Below, one piece after another: positions 33,539 through 43,443 of a DNA stretch of 64,000 nt (positions are counted from its first letter, which is position 1; each line of letters begins with the position of its first letter). A model generated the notes under the pieces. The model was not told the origin of the DNA, made no database searches, and was given only the letters and a program-made list of their open reading frames with translations. This DNA is from Scandinavium sp036495715. Its GTDB lineage: Bacteria > Pseudomonadota > Gammaproteobacteria > Enterobacterales > Enterobacteriaceae. Position numbers and translations under genes: made by a program. The stretch covers positions 1 to 64,000 of the forward strand of contig DASXML010000052.1 in NCBI GenBank assembly GCA_036495715.1, given 5' to 3'.

Positions 33539-33781
33539 ATGCTGGAACTGTTATTTATCCTCGGATTTTTTGTCATGCTGCTGGTCACCGGGGTCTCAGT
33601 GCTCGGTATTTTGGCGGCAATAGTGGTGGCGACCGTGCTGATGTTTGTCGGTGGGTTATTCGCGCTGATGATCAAATTGCTGCCGTGGCTGTTGCTTGCC
33701 GTCGCGGTGGTGTGGATTATCCGTGCAGTTAAAGAGCCAAAAGTGCCGCAATACCGTCGCAATAACCGTTGGCGTTATTAA
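33539..33781 (+). CDS. pspG: Envelope-stress protein PspG
   Basis: An 80-residue inner-membrane protein with two hydrophobic segments and a basic C-terminal tail (RRNNRWRY). It matches PspG, the unlinked member of the phage-shock regulon. A ribosome site AAAGGGGAAAAAGCC precedes the ATG. The sigma-54 promoter upstream supports the assignment. Confidence 0.93.
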   Translation: MLELLFILGFFVMLLVTGVSVLGILAAIVVATVLMFVGGLFALMIKLLPWLLLAVAVVWIIRAVKEPKVPQYRRNNRWRY

Positions 33782-33899
33782 GGGATTGCGGTGTTCGTCA
33801 CAACCTGAGAAGGGCAACGTAGGCAGTTCGTCATAATTCTGTCACTCTTAGCGTGATAACGAATTCATCGCGCTGTACCCTACATACAGTGAACGATAA

Positions 33900-33930
33900 A
33901 AAAGAAAGGGCTTCCTACGGGAAGCCCTAA
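33900..33930. terminator. Terminator between convergent pspG and qorA
   Basis: AGGGCTTCC and GGAAGCCCT form a 9-bp stem with a 4-base loop. Read on the minus strand it is followed by TTTCTTTTTT, so it chiefly serves qorA; the plus-strand tail AATTCTTT is weaker. Confidence 0.78.
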
Positions 33931-33934
33931 TTCT

Positions 33935-34918
33935 TTATGGGATGAGCAAGCTTGAGCCCTCGGTCGCCCGGCTTTCCAGCGTTTCATGGGCTTTCTGCGC
34001 GTCATGTAGCGCAAATTTCTGATTCTCCGCCACGTCCACTTTAATCACGCCGCTGGCGATCAGTGAAAATAGCTCATTGCTGGCTTCTGCTAATTCTTCG
34101 CGGTTGGTGATGTAGCCCTGAAGAGAAGGCCGGGTGGCGTAAAGTGAGCCTTTCTGATTCAAAATACCGAGGTTCACGCCGGTCACTGCGCCGGACGAAT
34201 TGCCGAAGCTGACCATCAGGCCGCGACGTTGCAGGCAATCGAGCGAGGCTTCCCAGGTATCTTTTCCGACTGAGTCATATACCACCCGTAGCTTTTTGCC
34301 GTGGGTAATTTCTTTGACGCGCTCAACCAGATTTTCTTCACGATAATTAATGACCTGCCAGGCACCCGCCTGTAAGGCGCGTTGCGCTTTTTGTGCAGAG
34401 CCGACGGTGCCAATCAACTGCGCGCCAAGCGCTTTGGCCCACTGGCAGGCAATCAGCCCTACGCCACCGGCGGCGGCATGGAACAGAAACGGTTCGTTTG
34501 GTTTGATTTCGTAGGTTTTGCGCAGCAGGTAAAACACCGTCAACCCTTTCAGGAAGGAGGCGGCAGCCTGTTCGTAGGAAATGGCGGCGGGCAGAATGGC
34601 GGCTTTGTCAGCCGGAACGTTATGCACCGTGCTGTAAGCACCCAGCACGGACTGTGCGTAAACCACGCGATCGCCCGCTTTAATGTGCTGCACGCCGCTG
34701 CCAACTTTGCTGACCACGCCTGCGGCTTCTGTGCCCAGACCGCTCGGCAAAGAGGGCGGTGGATAAAGCCCGCTGCGAATATAGGTGTCGATATAGTTAA
34801 TGCCGATGGCCTTGTTCTCTACCTGGATCTCGTTTTCTTTCGGCTCCGTTGGCGTAAATTCCACGGCGTTAAGTACGTCAGGCCCGCCGTGCTGATGAAA
34901 TTCGATTCGTGTTGCCAT
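33935..34918 (-). CDS. qorA: NADPH:quinone oxidoreductase QorA
   Basis: A 327-residue zinc-free medium-chain dehydrogenase/reductase. The catalytic-domain start is IEFHQHGGPDVL. The NADPH-binding Rossmann motif is HAAAGGVGLIACQWAK (about residues 146-161). GTEAAGVV lies near residue 66. The start at 34918 (MATRIEF) is chosen over an upstream in-frame ATG since it has the family N-terminus. It is divergent from dnaB with a 110-base gap. Confidence 0.93.
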   Translation of the reverse strand: MATRIEFHQHGGPDVLNAVEFTPTEPKENEIQVENKAIGINYIDTYIRSGLYPPPSLPSGLGTEAAGVVSKVGSGVQHIKAGDRVVYAQSVLGAYSTVHNVPADKAAILPAAISYEQAAASFLKGLTVFYLLRKTYEIKPNEPFLFHAAAGGVGLIACQWAKALGAQLIGTVGSAQKAQRALQAGAWQVINYREENLVERVKEITHGKKLRVVYDSVGKDTWEASLDCLQRRGLMVSFGNSSGAVTGVNLGILNQKGSLYATRPSLQGYITNREELAEASNELFSLIASGVIKVDVAENQKFALHDAQKAHETLESRATEGSSLLIP

Positions 34919-35028
34919 GATTTCTCCAGAAAGCATTTCCTAGTTCAGTGCCATTAGGGTCGGGTGTCATAATTGAGCATGTGTGGTAATATTTCGACCC
35001 CATCTCTATCCCGGTAACTCCATTTATT

Positions 35029-36444
35029 ATGGCAGGAAATAAACCCTTCAACAAACAACAGACTGAGCCACGCGAGCGCGATCCGATGGTCGCTGGGCTG
35101 AAAATGCCGCCGCACTCGATTGAAGCGGAGCAGTCGGTGTTGGGCGGTTTGATGCTGGATAACGAGCGCTGGGACGACGTCGCCGAACGCGTCGTTTCGG
35201 AAGATTTCTACACCCGCCCGCATCGTCATATCTTTACCGAGATGGCGAAATTGCAGGAAAAGGGCAGCCCGATTGACCTGATTACGCTCGCGGAATCGCT
35301 GGAGCGGGAAGGGCAACTGGACAGCGTGGGTGGTTTTGCCTACCTGGCAGAATTATCGAAAAATACGCCAAGTGCGGCGAACATCAGTGCTTATGCTGAC
35401 ATCGTACGCGAACGTGCTGTCGTTCGTGAAATGATTTCCGTGGCGAATGAGATCGCCGAAGCCGGTTTTGACCCGCAGGGTCGCAGCAGTGAAGACTTGC
35501 TGGATTTAGCCGAATCCCGCGTCTTTAAAATCGCTGAAAGCCGCTCGAATAAAGACGAAGGCCCGCGAAACATCGCGGAAGTGCTCGAAACGACAATCGC
35601 GCGTATCGAGAAGCTATTCCAACAGCCGCATGACGGCGTAACCGGTGTGAATACCGGCTATGACGATCTGAACAAAAAAACCGCTGGCCTACAGCCCTCG
35701 GATCTGATTATCGTTGCTGCTCGTCCGTCGATGGGTAAAACGACATTTGCGATGAACCTCGTCGAAAATGCGGCGATGTTGCAGGATAAGCCAGTGCTTA
35801 TCTTCAGTCTCGAAATGCCCTCCGAACAGATTATGATGCGTTCCCTGGCGTCGTTGGCACGCGTTGACCAAACGCGCATCCGTACCGGCCAACTCGATGA
35901 CGAAGACTGGGCGCGTATCTCGGGCGCGATGGGTATCTTGCTCGAAAAGCGCAATATGTATATTGACGACTCTTCCGGCCTGACGCCGACGGAAGTGCGC
36001 TCCCGCGCGCGCCGTATTGCGCGTGAACACGGTGGCATTGGGCTTATCATGATCGACTACCTTCAGCTGATGCGTGTGCCGTCGCTGTCGGATAACCGTA
36101 CGCTCGAAATCGCCGAAATTTCCCGCTCTCTCAAGGCATTAGCCAAAGAGCTTCAGGTGCCGGTTGTGGCGCTGTCGCAGCTTAACCGTTCTTTGGAACA
36201 ACGCGCCGATAAACGCCCGGTCAACTCCGACCTGCGTGAATCCGGCTCCATCGAGCAGGATGCCGACTTAATCATGTTTATCTATCGTGATGAGGTTTAT
36301 CACGAGAACAGCGACCTGAAAGGGATCGCCGAAATTATTCTGGGTAAGCAGCGTAACGGCCCGATCGGTACGGTGCGTCTGACGTTTAACGGGCAGTGGT
36401 CGCGGTTTGATAACTATGCAGGCCCGCAGTACGACGACGAATAA
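35029..36444 (+). CDS. dnaB: Replicative DNA helicase DnaB
   Basis: A 471-residue hexameric 5'-3' helicase, the length of E. coli DnaB. The N-terminal collar domain (about 25-170) interacts with DnaG/DnaC. The RecA-like motor has Walker A ARPSMGKTTFA, Walker B IGLIMIDYLQLM, and the H3/H4 motifs VALSQLNRSLEQRADKRP and SGSIEQDADLIMFIYRDE (in part). It is followed by an ERIC element before alr. Confidence 0.98.
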   Translation: MAGNKPFNKQQTEPRERDPMVAGLKMPPHSIEAEQSVLGGLMLDNERWDDVAERVVSEDFYTRPHRHIFTEMAKLQEKGSPIDLITLAESLEREGQLDSVGGFAYLAELSKNTPSAANISAYADIVRERAVVREMISVANEIAEAGFDPQGRSSEDLLDLAESRVFKIAESRSNKDEGPRNIAEVLETTIARIEKLFQQPHDGVTGVNTGYDDLNKKTAGLQPSDLIIVAARPSMGKTTFAMNLVENAAMLQDKPVLIFSLEMPSEQIMMRSLASLARVDQTRIRTGQLDDEDWARISGAMGILLEKRNMYIDDSSGLTPTEVRSRARRIAREHGGIGLIMIDYLQLMRVPSLSDNRTLEIAEISRSLKALAKELQVPVVALSQLNRSLEQRADKRPVNSDLRESGSIEQDADLIMFIYRDEVYHENSDLKGIAEIILGKQRNGPIGTVRLTFNGQWSRFDNYAGPQYDDE

Positions 36445-36451
36445 TCCTCTT

Positions 36452-36562
36452 CCTCCTTCGAGCCACAGCGGTGTTGGCTGCGCCCGTTCACCCCAGTCAC
36501 TTACTCAAGTAAGCTCCTGGGGATTTACGGTCTTGCCGCCTTGCTGTGACTCAAATGATTTT
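36452..36562. repeat. ERIC element between dnaB and alr
   Basis: ERIC core TCACCCCAGTCACTTACTCA ... GTAAGCTCCTGGGGATTTAC with arms CTTCGAGCCACAG / CTGTGACTCAAATG. It occupies most of the 154-base gap and would be transcribed with both genes. Confidence 0.9.
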
Positions 36563-36598
36563 GAGGATGGTCTATTTTTTCAAGGCAAGGAAATTCAA

Positions 36599-37678
36599 AT
36601 GCAAGCGGCAACTGTAGTCATTAACCGCCGCGCTCTGCGACACAACCTGCAACGTCTGCGTGAACTGGCCCCCGCCAGTAAACTCGTTGCGGTCGTGAAA
36701 GCGAACGCCTACGGACACGGTCTTCTGGAGACCGCGCGAACGCTCCCCGACGCCGACGCCTTTGGCGTCGCCCGCCTGGAAGAGGCACTGAGCCTGCGAG
36801 CAGGGGGCATCAGCCAGCCCATTCTCCTGTTGGAAGGTTTTTTTAATGCGAGCGATTTGCCGCTGATTTCCACGCAGGGTTTCCATACTGCTATTCATAA
36901 TCCCGAACAGCTGGAAGCGCTGGAGCAGGCAGACTTGCCTGAACCGGTCACCGTGTGGATGAAACTCGACACCGGTATGCATCGTCTGGGTGTGCGACCG
37001 GAAGAGGCGAATGCGTTCTACCAGCGTCTGAGTCAGTGCAAAAATGTGCGCCAGCCGGTCAATGTGGTGAGCCACTTTGCCCGCGCCGATGAGCCTGAAT
37101 GCGGGGCAACTGAGCAACAGCTTGATATTTTTACGACATTCACCGAAGGCAAACCGGGTCAGCGTTCCATTGCGGCTTCCGGCGGCATTTTGTTATGGCC
37201 ACAGTCGCATTTCGATTGGGTGCGCCCAGGCATCATTCTCTACGGCGTATCGCCGTTGGAGAGCAAACCCTGGGGTGAGGATTTCGGCTTCAAACCGGTG
37301 ATGTCACTGACGTCCAGTCTGATTGCCGTACGTGAGCACAAAGCCGGAGAGCCGGTGGGCTACGGCGGAACCTGGACCAGCGGGCAGGACACGCGCCTCG
37401 GTGTGGTGGCAATGGGCTACGGTGACGGTTATCCGCGCGCGGCACCGACCGGCACACCGGTGTTAGTGAATGGCCGCGAAGTGAAAGTGGTTGGCCGTGT
37501 GGCGATGGACATGATTTGTGTGGATTTAGGCCCGCAAGCCACCGAAAAAGCCGGCGATCCGGTTATTCTTTGGGGCGAAGGCCTGCCGGTTGAACGCATC
37601 GCAGAAATAACAAAAGTGAGTGCTTACGAACTTATCACGCGTCTGACGTCGCGGGTGGCGATGAAATACCTCGACTGA
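36599..37678 (+). CDS. alr: Alanine racemase, biosynthetic
   Basis: A 359-residue PLP enzyme that makes D-alanine for peptidoglycan. Lys34 in VVKANAYGHG forms the PLP aldimine. The opposing catalytic tyrosine lies in GEPVGYGGTW. The C-terminal beta domain contains VGRVAMDMICVDLG. AAGGCAAGGAAATTCAA gives the start; an upstream in-frame extension running through the ERIC is rejected. Confidence 0.97.
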   Translation: MQAATVVINRRALRHNLQRLRELAPASKLVAVVKANAYGHGLLETARTLPDADAFGVARLEEALSLRAGGISQPILLLEGFFNASDLPLISTQGFHTAIHNPEQLEALEQADLPEPVTVWMKLDTGMHRLGVRPEEANAFYQRLSQCKNVRQPVNVVSHFARADEPECGATEQQLDIFTTFTEGKPGQRSIAASGGILLWPQSHFDWVRPGIILYGVSPLESKPWGEDFGFKPVMSLTSSLIAVREHKAGEPVGYGGTWTSGQDTRLGVVAMGYGDGYPRAAPTGTPVLVNGREVKVVGRVAMDMICVDLGPQATEKAGDPVILWGEGLPVERIAEITKVSAYELITRLTSRVAMKYLD

Positions 37679-37684
37679 ATCCTC

Positions 37685-37717
37685 TTTCCTGCCCGGCGGC
37701 GCTGACCGGGCCAGGAA
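37685..37717. repeat. REP-like stem after alr
   Basis: TTTCCTGCCCGG pairs with CCGGGCCAGGAAA around GCGGCGCTGA. It has a REP-like core (GCCCGGCGGCGCTGACCGGG) but no T-run. It may protect the alr 3' end. Confidence 0.6.
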
Positions 37718-37844
37718 AATGACAGCTTAGCCTCGTGCCGCCAGGCGTTGCCTCTTCTCTGGCCCTGAATATCCCTCTCGATCTTCCCACGTATCCAGTT
37801 TATTGTGTTTATCACTGCCCTGTATAACTCTGGAGAATTCACCC

Positions 37845-39038
37845 GTGTTTCAGAATGTTGACGCCTACGCAGGCGATCCCATCCTTTCCCTGATGGAACG
37901 GTTCAAAGAAGATCCCCGTAGTGACAAAGTGAATCTCAGCATCGGTCTCTACTACAACGAAGACGGGATTATCCCGCAGCTACAGGCCGTTGCCGAAGCG
38001 GAAGCCCGTTTGAATGCACAGCCGCACGGCGCGTCGGTGTATTTGCCGATGGAAGGGTTGAATACCTATCGTAACGGCGTTGCACCTCTGCTGTTTGGGG
38101 TTAATCATCCGGTTCTGCAACAAAATCGCGTGGCGACTATTCAGACGTTGGGCGGTTCCGGTGCATTAAAAGTCGGGGCTGATTTCCTCAAACATTATTT
38201 CCCTGGCTCAAAAGTCTGGGTCAGCGACCCGACCTGGGAAAACCACATCGCCATATTTGAAGGCGCTGGATTCGAAGTAAGCACTTACCCTTGGTTTGAT
38301 GCTGAGACTAACGGCGTACGCTTTGAGGCATTGCTGGAAAAACTGAACACGCTGCCGGAAAAAGACATCGTGCTGCTGCACCCGTGCTGCCATAACCCAA
38401 CGGGCGCTGATCTGACAAACGCTCAATGGGATGCCGTGACCGAAGTGCTGAAATCGCGCAATCTGATCCCGTTCCTCGACATCGCCTATCAGGGCTTTGG
38501 CGCGGGTATGGAAGAAGATGCTTACGCCATCCGCACCATTGCGGGCGCGGGGTTGCCAGTGCTGGTGAGCAATTCATTCTCCAAAATTTTCTCGCTGTAC
38601 GGTGAGCGCGTTGGCGGTCTGTCCATCGTCTGTGAAGACAACGAAACGGCGGGGCGTGTGCTGGGTCAACTGAAAGCAACCGTGCGTCGGAACTACTCCA
38701 GCCCGCCAAATTTTGGCGCGCAGGTGGTTTCAACCGTGCTGAACAGCGCTGAACTGAAAGCCTCGTGGCTGGCAGAAGTGGAAGCGATGCGTACGCGTAT
38801 TCTGGACATGCGTCAGGCGCTGGTGAACGTATTGAAAGAAGCGATGCCGGAAGGTCATTTCGACTATCTGCTGCAACAGCGCGGCATGTTCAGCTACACC
38901 GGCCTGAGTGCCGCTCAGGTTGAGCGTCTGCGTGAAGAGTTTGGCGTCTATCTCATCGCCAGCGGGCGTATGTGTGTTGCAGGTCTGAACTCCCGTAATG
39001 TGCAACGTGTTGCACAGGCGTTCTCTGCGGTAATGTAA
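37845..39038 (+). CDS. tyrB: Aromatic-amino-acid aminotransferase TyrB
   Basis: A 397-residue class I PLP aminotransferase that performs the last step of tyrosine and phenylalanine synthesis and also acts on leucine and aspartate keto acids. The PLP lysine lies in SNSFSKIFSLYGERVG. NPTG (HNPTGADL) and the carboxylate-binding arginine near the C-terminus (IASGRMCVAGL) are present. The start is GTG at 37845, preceded by CTGGAGAATTCACCC. I see no convincing full TyrR box in the short leader. Confidence 0.96.
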   Translation: MFQNVDAYAGDPILSLMERFKEDPRSDKVNLSIGLYYNEDGIIPQLQAVAEAEARLNAQPHGASVYLPMEGLNTYRNGVAPLLFGVNHPVLQQNRVATIQTLGGSGALKVGADFLKHYFPGSKVWVSDPTWENHIAIFEGAGFEVSTYPWFDAETNGVRFEALLEKLNTLPEKDIVLLHPCCHNPTGADLTNAQWDAVTEVLKSRNLIPFLDIAYQGFGAGMEEDAYAIRTIAGAGLPVLVSNSFSKIFSLYGERVGGLSIVCEDNETAGRVLGQLKATVRRNYSSPPNFGAQVVSTVLNSAELKASWLAEVEAMRTRILDMRQALVNVLKEAMPEGHFDYLLQQRGMFSYTGLSAAQVERLREEFGVYLIASGRMCVAGLNSRNVQRVAQAFSAVM

Positions 39039-39248
39039 GCGCTTACTTACTCTGGCTCTCTCTTCCTCGAGAGAGTCAGCAAACGTCTATTAATGGTGAT
39101 GATAGTTATGTGTGTGATCATCACCTTTTTCTATCGCATTCAGGCCATATATTCCTTTCCTTCATTCCCTTTCACAGTTAAGGTCAAAATGCTTTTTTGG
39201 CTACCACTCGATTTCGAATAATAACAATCGGATTTTTTAGGGATAAAT

Positions 39249-39965
39249 ATGCGCAAAGTGACATTAGCGTTAAGCGCCGTCTGCTTGTTGTTTACGATAA
39301 ACAGCACCATTGTTGATGCTCATGCATCGTCGCCAACGCCCCTGTATTCGGGCACAAATGCGGCAAAACTCGCCGAACAGGCGCCCATTCACTGGGTTTC
39401 TGTGGCACAGATTGAAAACAGTTTACTGGGACTGCCACCGATGGCGGTCGGTTTTGATATTGATGATACGGTCCTGTTTTCCAGCCCCGGTTTTTGGCGT
39501 GGCAAGAAGACCTTTTCCCCAAAAAATGAAGCTTATCTGAATAATCCGGAATTCTGGGAAAAGATGAACAACGGCTGGGATGAGTTCAGCATTCCGAAAG
39601 AAGTGGCTCGTGAACTGATCGCCATGCACGTTAAGCGCGGCGACAGCATCTATTTTGTTACCGGGCGCAGCCAGACCAAAACGGAATCGGTGACGAAAAC
39701 GCTACAGGATGATTTTTTGATCCCAACCGCAAACATGACGCCGGTGATTTTTGCAGGTGATAAGGCCGGGCAGAACACCAAAACAGAGTGGCTGCAGGCA
39801 AAAAACATCAAAGTTTTCTACGGTGATTCGGATAACGACATCACCGCCGCCCGTGACGCGGGCGCGCGCGGTATTCGCGTGCTGCGGGCCTCAAACTCGA
39901 CCTACAAACCGTTGCCCAACGCCGGTGCGTTTGGCGAAGAGGTTATCGCCAATTCTGAATACTGA
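39249..39965 (+). CDS. aphA: Class B acid phosphatase/phosphotransferase AphA
   Basis: A 238-residue periplasmic HAD-type (DDDD) phosphatase with an N-terminal signal peptide of about 25 residues. Catalytic Asp70 and Asp72 lie in GFDIDDTVLF. FVTGRSQTKTE is motif 2, and FYGDSDNDITAARDAG is the C-terminal metal motif. It removes phosphate from nucleotides and other esters. It has its own promoter region (39039-39248) and a terminator. Confidence 0.96.
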   Translation: MRKVTLALSAVCLLFTINSTIVDAHASSPTPLYSGTNAAKLAEQAPIHWVSVAQIENSLLGLPPMAVGFDIDDTVLFSSPGFWRGKKTFSPKNEAYLNNPEFWEKMNNGWDEFSIPKEVARELIAMHVKRGDSIYFVTGRSQTKTESVTKTLQDDFLIPTANMTPVIFAGDKAGQNTKTEWLQAKNIKVFYGDSDNDITAARDAGARGIRVLRASNSTYKPLPNAGAFGEEVIANSEY

Positions 39966-39975
39966 CAGCGAAAAG

Positions 39976-40003
39976 CGGCAATCCAGAGAGTTGCCGTTTT
40001 TTT
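39976..40003 (+). terminator. Terminator after aphA
   Basis: CGGCAA pairs with TTGCCG around TCCAGAGAG, followed by seven T. Confidence 0.8.
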
Positions 40004-40167
40004 AATCAGAAGCGTTTCCCCTTTCTCCCGTCTTGCTGCACACTAAGAAAAGACGCATTTCGCTTTCCTGGATACCCTGGTGTTCCCTACCGGGCATTCG
40101 TTGAGGGGAGTATCGCATCCATAGCGACTCGCGACGGACAGTGGCGGGGCTAAAAGGGGATTGAAAG

Positions 40168-40521
40168 ATGACGATTTCGGAGTTGCTGCAATATTGCATG
40201 AACAAGCCTGGCGCTGAGCAGAGTATCCATAGCGACTGGAAAGCCACGCAAATTAAAGTCTCTGATGTGCTGTTTGCGATGGTGAAAGAGGTAGAAGGCC
40301 GACCGGCGACGTCACTCAAAACCAGCCCGGAACTTGCCGATTTATTGCGCCAGCAGCACAGCGATGTGCGTCCCAGCCAGCATCTCAATAAAGCGCACTG
40401 GAGCACGGTTTATCTCGACGGCTCTCTGCCGGACTCGCAAATTTACTATCTGGTGGATGCGTCGTATCAGCAGGCGATGGGGATGCTGCCGGAGCAAGTC
40501 CGACAGCATCTTTCGGAGTGA
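40168..40521 (+). CDS. yjbR: YjbR, MmcQ/YjbR family protein
   Basis: A 117-residue cytoplasmic protein of the MmcQ/YjbR (CyaY-like fold) family, matching E. coli YjbR almost throughout (for example LNKAHWSTVYLDGSLPDSQIYYLVDASYQQA in the C-terminal half, shown in outline). It is proposed to bind DNA, but the role is unproven. GGGGATTGAAAG precedes the ATG. Its stop codon directly abuts the uvrA stop codon on the other strand. Confidence 0.92.
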   Translation: MTISELLQYCMNKPGAEQSIHSDWKATQIKVSDVLFAMVKEVEGRPATSLKTSPELADLLRQQHSDVRPSQHLNKAHWSTVYLDGSLPDSQIYYLVDASYQQAMGMLPEQVRQHLSE

Positions 40522-43344
40522 TTACAGCAGAGGCTTAAGGAAACGCGCCGTGTGCGATGCTTCGCACTCTGCGACCGTTTCCGGCGTGCCAGAGACGAGA
40601 ATTTCCCCGCCGCCGCTACCGCCTTCCGGGCCGAGATCGACAATCCAGTCCGCGGTTTTAATCACGTCCAGATTATGCTCGATAACCACGATGGTGTTGC
40701 CCTGGTCACGCAGCTTGTGCAGAACGTCCAGCAACTGCTGAATATCGGCAAAATGCAGGCCTGTAGTCGGTTCATCGAGGATATACAGCGTTTGCCCGGT
40801 GCCGCGTTTCGACAGTTCACGCGCCAGCTTCACGCGCTGTGCTTCACCGCCGGAAAGCGTCGTGGCAGACTGCCCCAGACGAATGTACGTCAGGCCCACG
40901 TCCATCAGCGTTTGCAGCTTACGGGCCAGCGCCGGAACGGCATCAAAGAATTCACGTGCTTCTTCAATGGTCATATCCAGCACTTCGTGGATGGTCTTGC
41001 CCTTGTATTTAATTTCCAGCGTTTCGCGGTTATAGCGCTTGCCCTTGCACTGGTCGCACGGAACATAAATGTCCGGCAGGAAGTGCATCTCGACTTTAAT
41101 CACGCCATCGCCCTGACACGCTTCGCAGCGCCCGCCACGGACGTTAAAACTGAAACGACCCGGCGTGTATCCGCGCGCACGCGATTCAGGAACGCCCGCG
41201 AACAGTTCACGTACAGGCGTAAAGATGCCTGTATAGGTCGCTGGGTTGGAGCGTGGCGTACGGCCAATCGGGCTTTGGTCGATATCAATGACTTTATCGA
41301 AATGCTCAAGCCCTGCAATGTCGCGGTACGGCGCGGGTTCTGCCAGCGTTGCACCGTTAAGCTGGGTTTGTGCCAGCGGGAACAACGTGTCGTTAATCAG
41401 CGTTGATTTACCGGAACCGGACACCCCGGTGACACAGGTAAACAGCCCGACCGGCACGGTCAGGGTGACGTCTTTCAGGTTATTACCGCGCGCGCCGGTC
41501 AGTTTCAGTACTTTTTCCGGGTCCGCTGGCACACGCTGTTTCGGTATTTCGATTTTGCGTTTGCCACTCATGTACTGGCCTGTCAGCGATTCCGGTACTG
41601 CCATGATCGCTTCCAGTGTCCCTTCGGCCACGACTTCACCGCCGTGTACGCCAGCACCAGGGCCGATATCAATCACGTGGTCAGCGGCACGGATCGCGTC
41701 TTCATCATGCTCAACCACGATAACCGTGTTGCCGAGATTACGCAGATGAATCAGCGTGCCTAACAGACGTTCGTTATCGCGCTGATGCAGGCCAATGGAC
41801 GGCTCATCCAGCACGTACATAACACCCACTAAACCCGCACCAATCTGGCTTGCCAGACGAATACGTTGAGCTTCGCCGCCGGAGAGTGTTTCTGCCGAGC
41901 GGGAAAGCGTCAGGTAGTTCAGGCCGACGTTGACCAGGAATTTCAGGCGGTCACCGATCTCTTTCAGCACTTTCTCAGCAATTTGGGCGCGTTGCCCGGA
42001 CAGCTTCATATTGTTGAAGAAGTCCATCGCATGACCAATGCTCATGTCTGAAATGGTCGGCAGCGGCGTGTTCTCAACGAACACATGACGCGCTTCACGA
42101 TTCAGACGGGTGCCGTCACAGCTGGTGCACGGGCGGTTGCTAATGAATTTCGCCAGCTCCTCACGCACCGCATTTGATTCGGTCTCTTTATAGCGACGTT
42201 CCATGTTATGCAGAACGCCTTCGAACGGATGACGGCGTACTGATGTGTCGCCACGATCGTTCATGTATTTGAATTCAATAGACTCTTTTCCTGAACCGTA
42301 CAGCACGACTTTATGCACTTGTGCGTTCAGGCTGCCCCAAGGGGCTTCGACGTCGAATTCATAATGCTCCGCTAATGAGCGCAGCATCTGGAAATAATAG
42401 AAGTTACGGCGATCCCAACCACGAATAGCGCCACCTGCCAGAGAGAGTTCTGGATTCTGGATGATGCGATCGGGATCGAAATACTGCTGCACGCCCAGGC
42501 CGTCACAGGTTGGACACGCACCTGCCGGGTTGTTGAACGAGAACAGACGCGGTTCCAGTTCGCGCATACTGTAGCCACAAATTGGACAAGCAAAGTTGGC
42601 GGAGAACAGCAGTTCTTCGGCTTTGGGGTCGTCCATGTCGGCAACAATGGCAGTCCCGCCGGACAGATCCAGCGCGGTTTCAAAGGATTCCGCCAGGCGC
42701 TGAGTCAGATCTTCACGCACTTTAAAGCGATCAATCACCACTTCAATGGTGTGCTTCTTCTGTAGCTCAAGTTTCGGTGGATCGGAAAGGTCGCAGACTT
42801 CACCGTCAATACGCGCGCGGATGTAGCCCTGGCTTGCCAGGTTTTCCAGCGTTTTGGTGTGCTCGCCTTTGCGCTCTTTAATGACTGGTGCAAGCAGCAT
42901 CAGGCGTTTGCCTTCTGGCTGCGACAGCACGTTATCCACCATCTGGCTGACGGTTTGCGCTGCCAGGGGGACATCGTGATCTGGACAGCGCGGTTCACCC
43001 ACGCGGGCATACAGCAGGCGCAGATAATCGTGGATCTCAGTGATGGTCCCGACGGTCGAACGCGGGTTATGTGACGTCGATTTTTGCTCGATAGAGATGG
43101 CCGGAGACAGCCCTTCGATGTGGTCTACGTCTGGTTTTTCCATCAATGACAGGAACTGACGCGCATAGGCGGAGAGTGATTCAACGTAGCGCCGCTGCCC
43201 TTCGGCATAGAGCGTGTCGAACGCCAGTGAGGATTTTCCTGAACCAGAAAGCCCGGTCACGACAATGAGTTTGTCGCGAGGGATAACGATATTGATGTTT
43301 TTGAGATTATGGGTGCGGGCGCCCCGAACTTCGATCTTATCCAT
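40522..43344 (-). CDS. uvrA: Excinuclease ABC subunit A UvrA
   Basis: A 940-residue damage-recognition ATPase of nucleotide excision repair. Two ABC modules carry Walker A GLSGSGKSSLAFDT (residue about 31) and GVSGSGKSTLIND (about 640). Zinc-finger cysteines occur in CPICGYSMRELEPR and in CEACQGDG/CDQCKGKRYNRE. Signature LSGGEAQR occurs twice. It loads UvrB on lesions. An SOS box lies between it and divergent ssb. Confidence 0.98.
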   Translation of the reverse strand: MDKIEVRGARTHNLKNINIVIPRDKLIVVTGLSGSGKSSLAFDTLYAEGQRRYVESLSAYARQFLSLMEKPDVDHIEGLSPAISIEQKSTSHNPRSTVGTITEIHDYLRLLYARVGEPRCPDHDVPLAAQTVSQMVDNVLSQPEGKRLMLLAPVIKERKGEHTKTLENLASQGYIRARIDGEVCDLSDPPKLELQKKHTIEVVIDRFKVREDLTQRLAESFETALDLSGGTAIVADMDDPKAEELLFSANFACPICGYSMRELEPRLFSFNNPAGACPTCDGLGVQQYFDPDRIIQNPELSLAGGAIRGWDRRNFYYFQMLRSLAEHYEFDVEAPWGSLNAQVHKVVLYGSGKESIEFKYMNDRGDTSVRRHPFEGVLHNMERRYKETESNAVREELAKFISNRPCTSCDGTRLNREARHVFVENTPLPTISDMSIGHAMDFFNNMKLSGQRAQIAEKVLKEIGDRLKFLVNVGLNYLTLSRSAETLSGGEAQRIRLASQIGAGLVGVMYVLDEPSIGLHQRDNERLLGTLIHLRNLGNTVIVVEHDEDAIRAADHVIDIGPGAGVHGGEVVAEGTLEAIMAVPESLTGQYMSGKRKIEIPKQRVPADPEKVLKLTGARGNNLKDVTLTVPVGLFTCVTGVSGSGKSTLINDTLFPLAQTQLNGATLAEPAPYRDIAGLEHFDKVIDIDQSPIGRTPRSNPATYTGIFTPVRELFAGVPESRARGYTPGRFSFNVRGGRCEACQGDGVIKVEMHFLPDIYVPCDQCKGKRYNRETLEIKYKGKTIHEVLDMTIEEAREFFDAVPALARKLQTLMDVGLTYIRLGQSATTLSGGEAQRVKLARELSKRGTGQTLYILDEPTTGLHFADIQQLLDVLHKLRDQGNTIVVIEHNLDVIKTADWIVDLGPEGGSGGGEILVSGTPETVAECEASHTARFLKPLL

Positions 43345-43427
43345 TCACCTTTCCCGGTAGAGACTCGGAATGCCTGGTTTGTTAGAAGGACAAACGGCAG
43401 AAACGGCTAATTATGACACAGTTTAAC

Positions 43428-43443
43428 CTGAATGAATATACAG
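43428..43443 (-). promoter_or_regulatory. LexA (SOS) box of uvrA, shared uvrA-ssb region
   Basis: Read on the minus strand it is CTGTATATTCATTCAG, the uvrA operator sequence known from E. coli, 84 bases before the uvrA start. It may also influence the ssb promoters. Confidence 0.92.

Noticed and set aside
37679..37844. TyrR operator upstream of tyrB
   Set aside because: I could not find a sequence with both TGTAAA and TTTACA-type halves at proper spacing; left unannotated.
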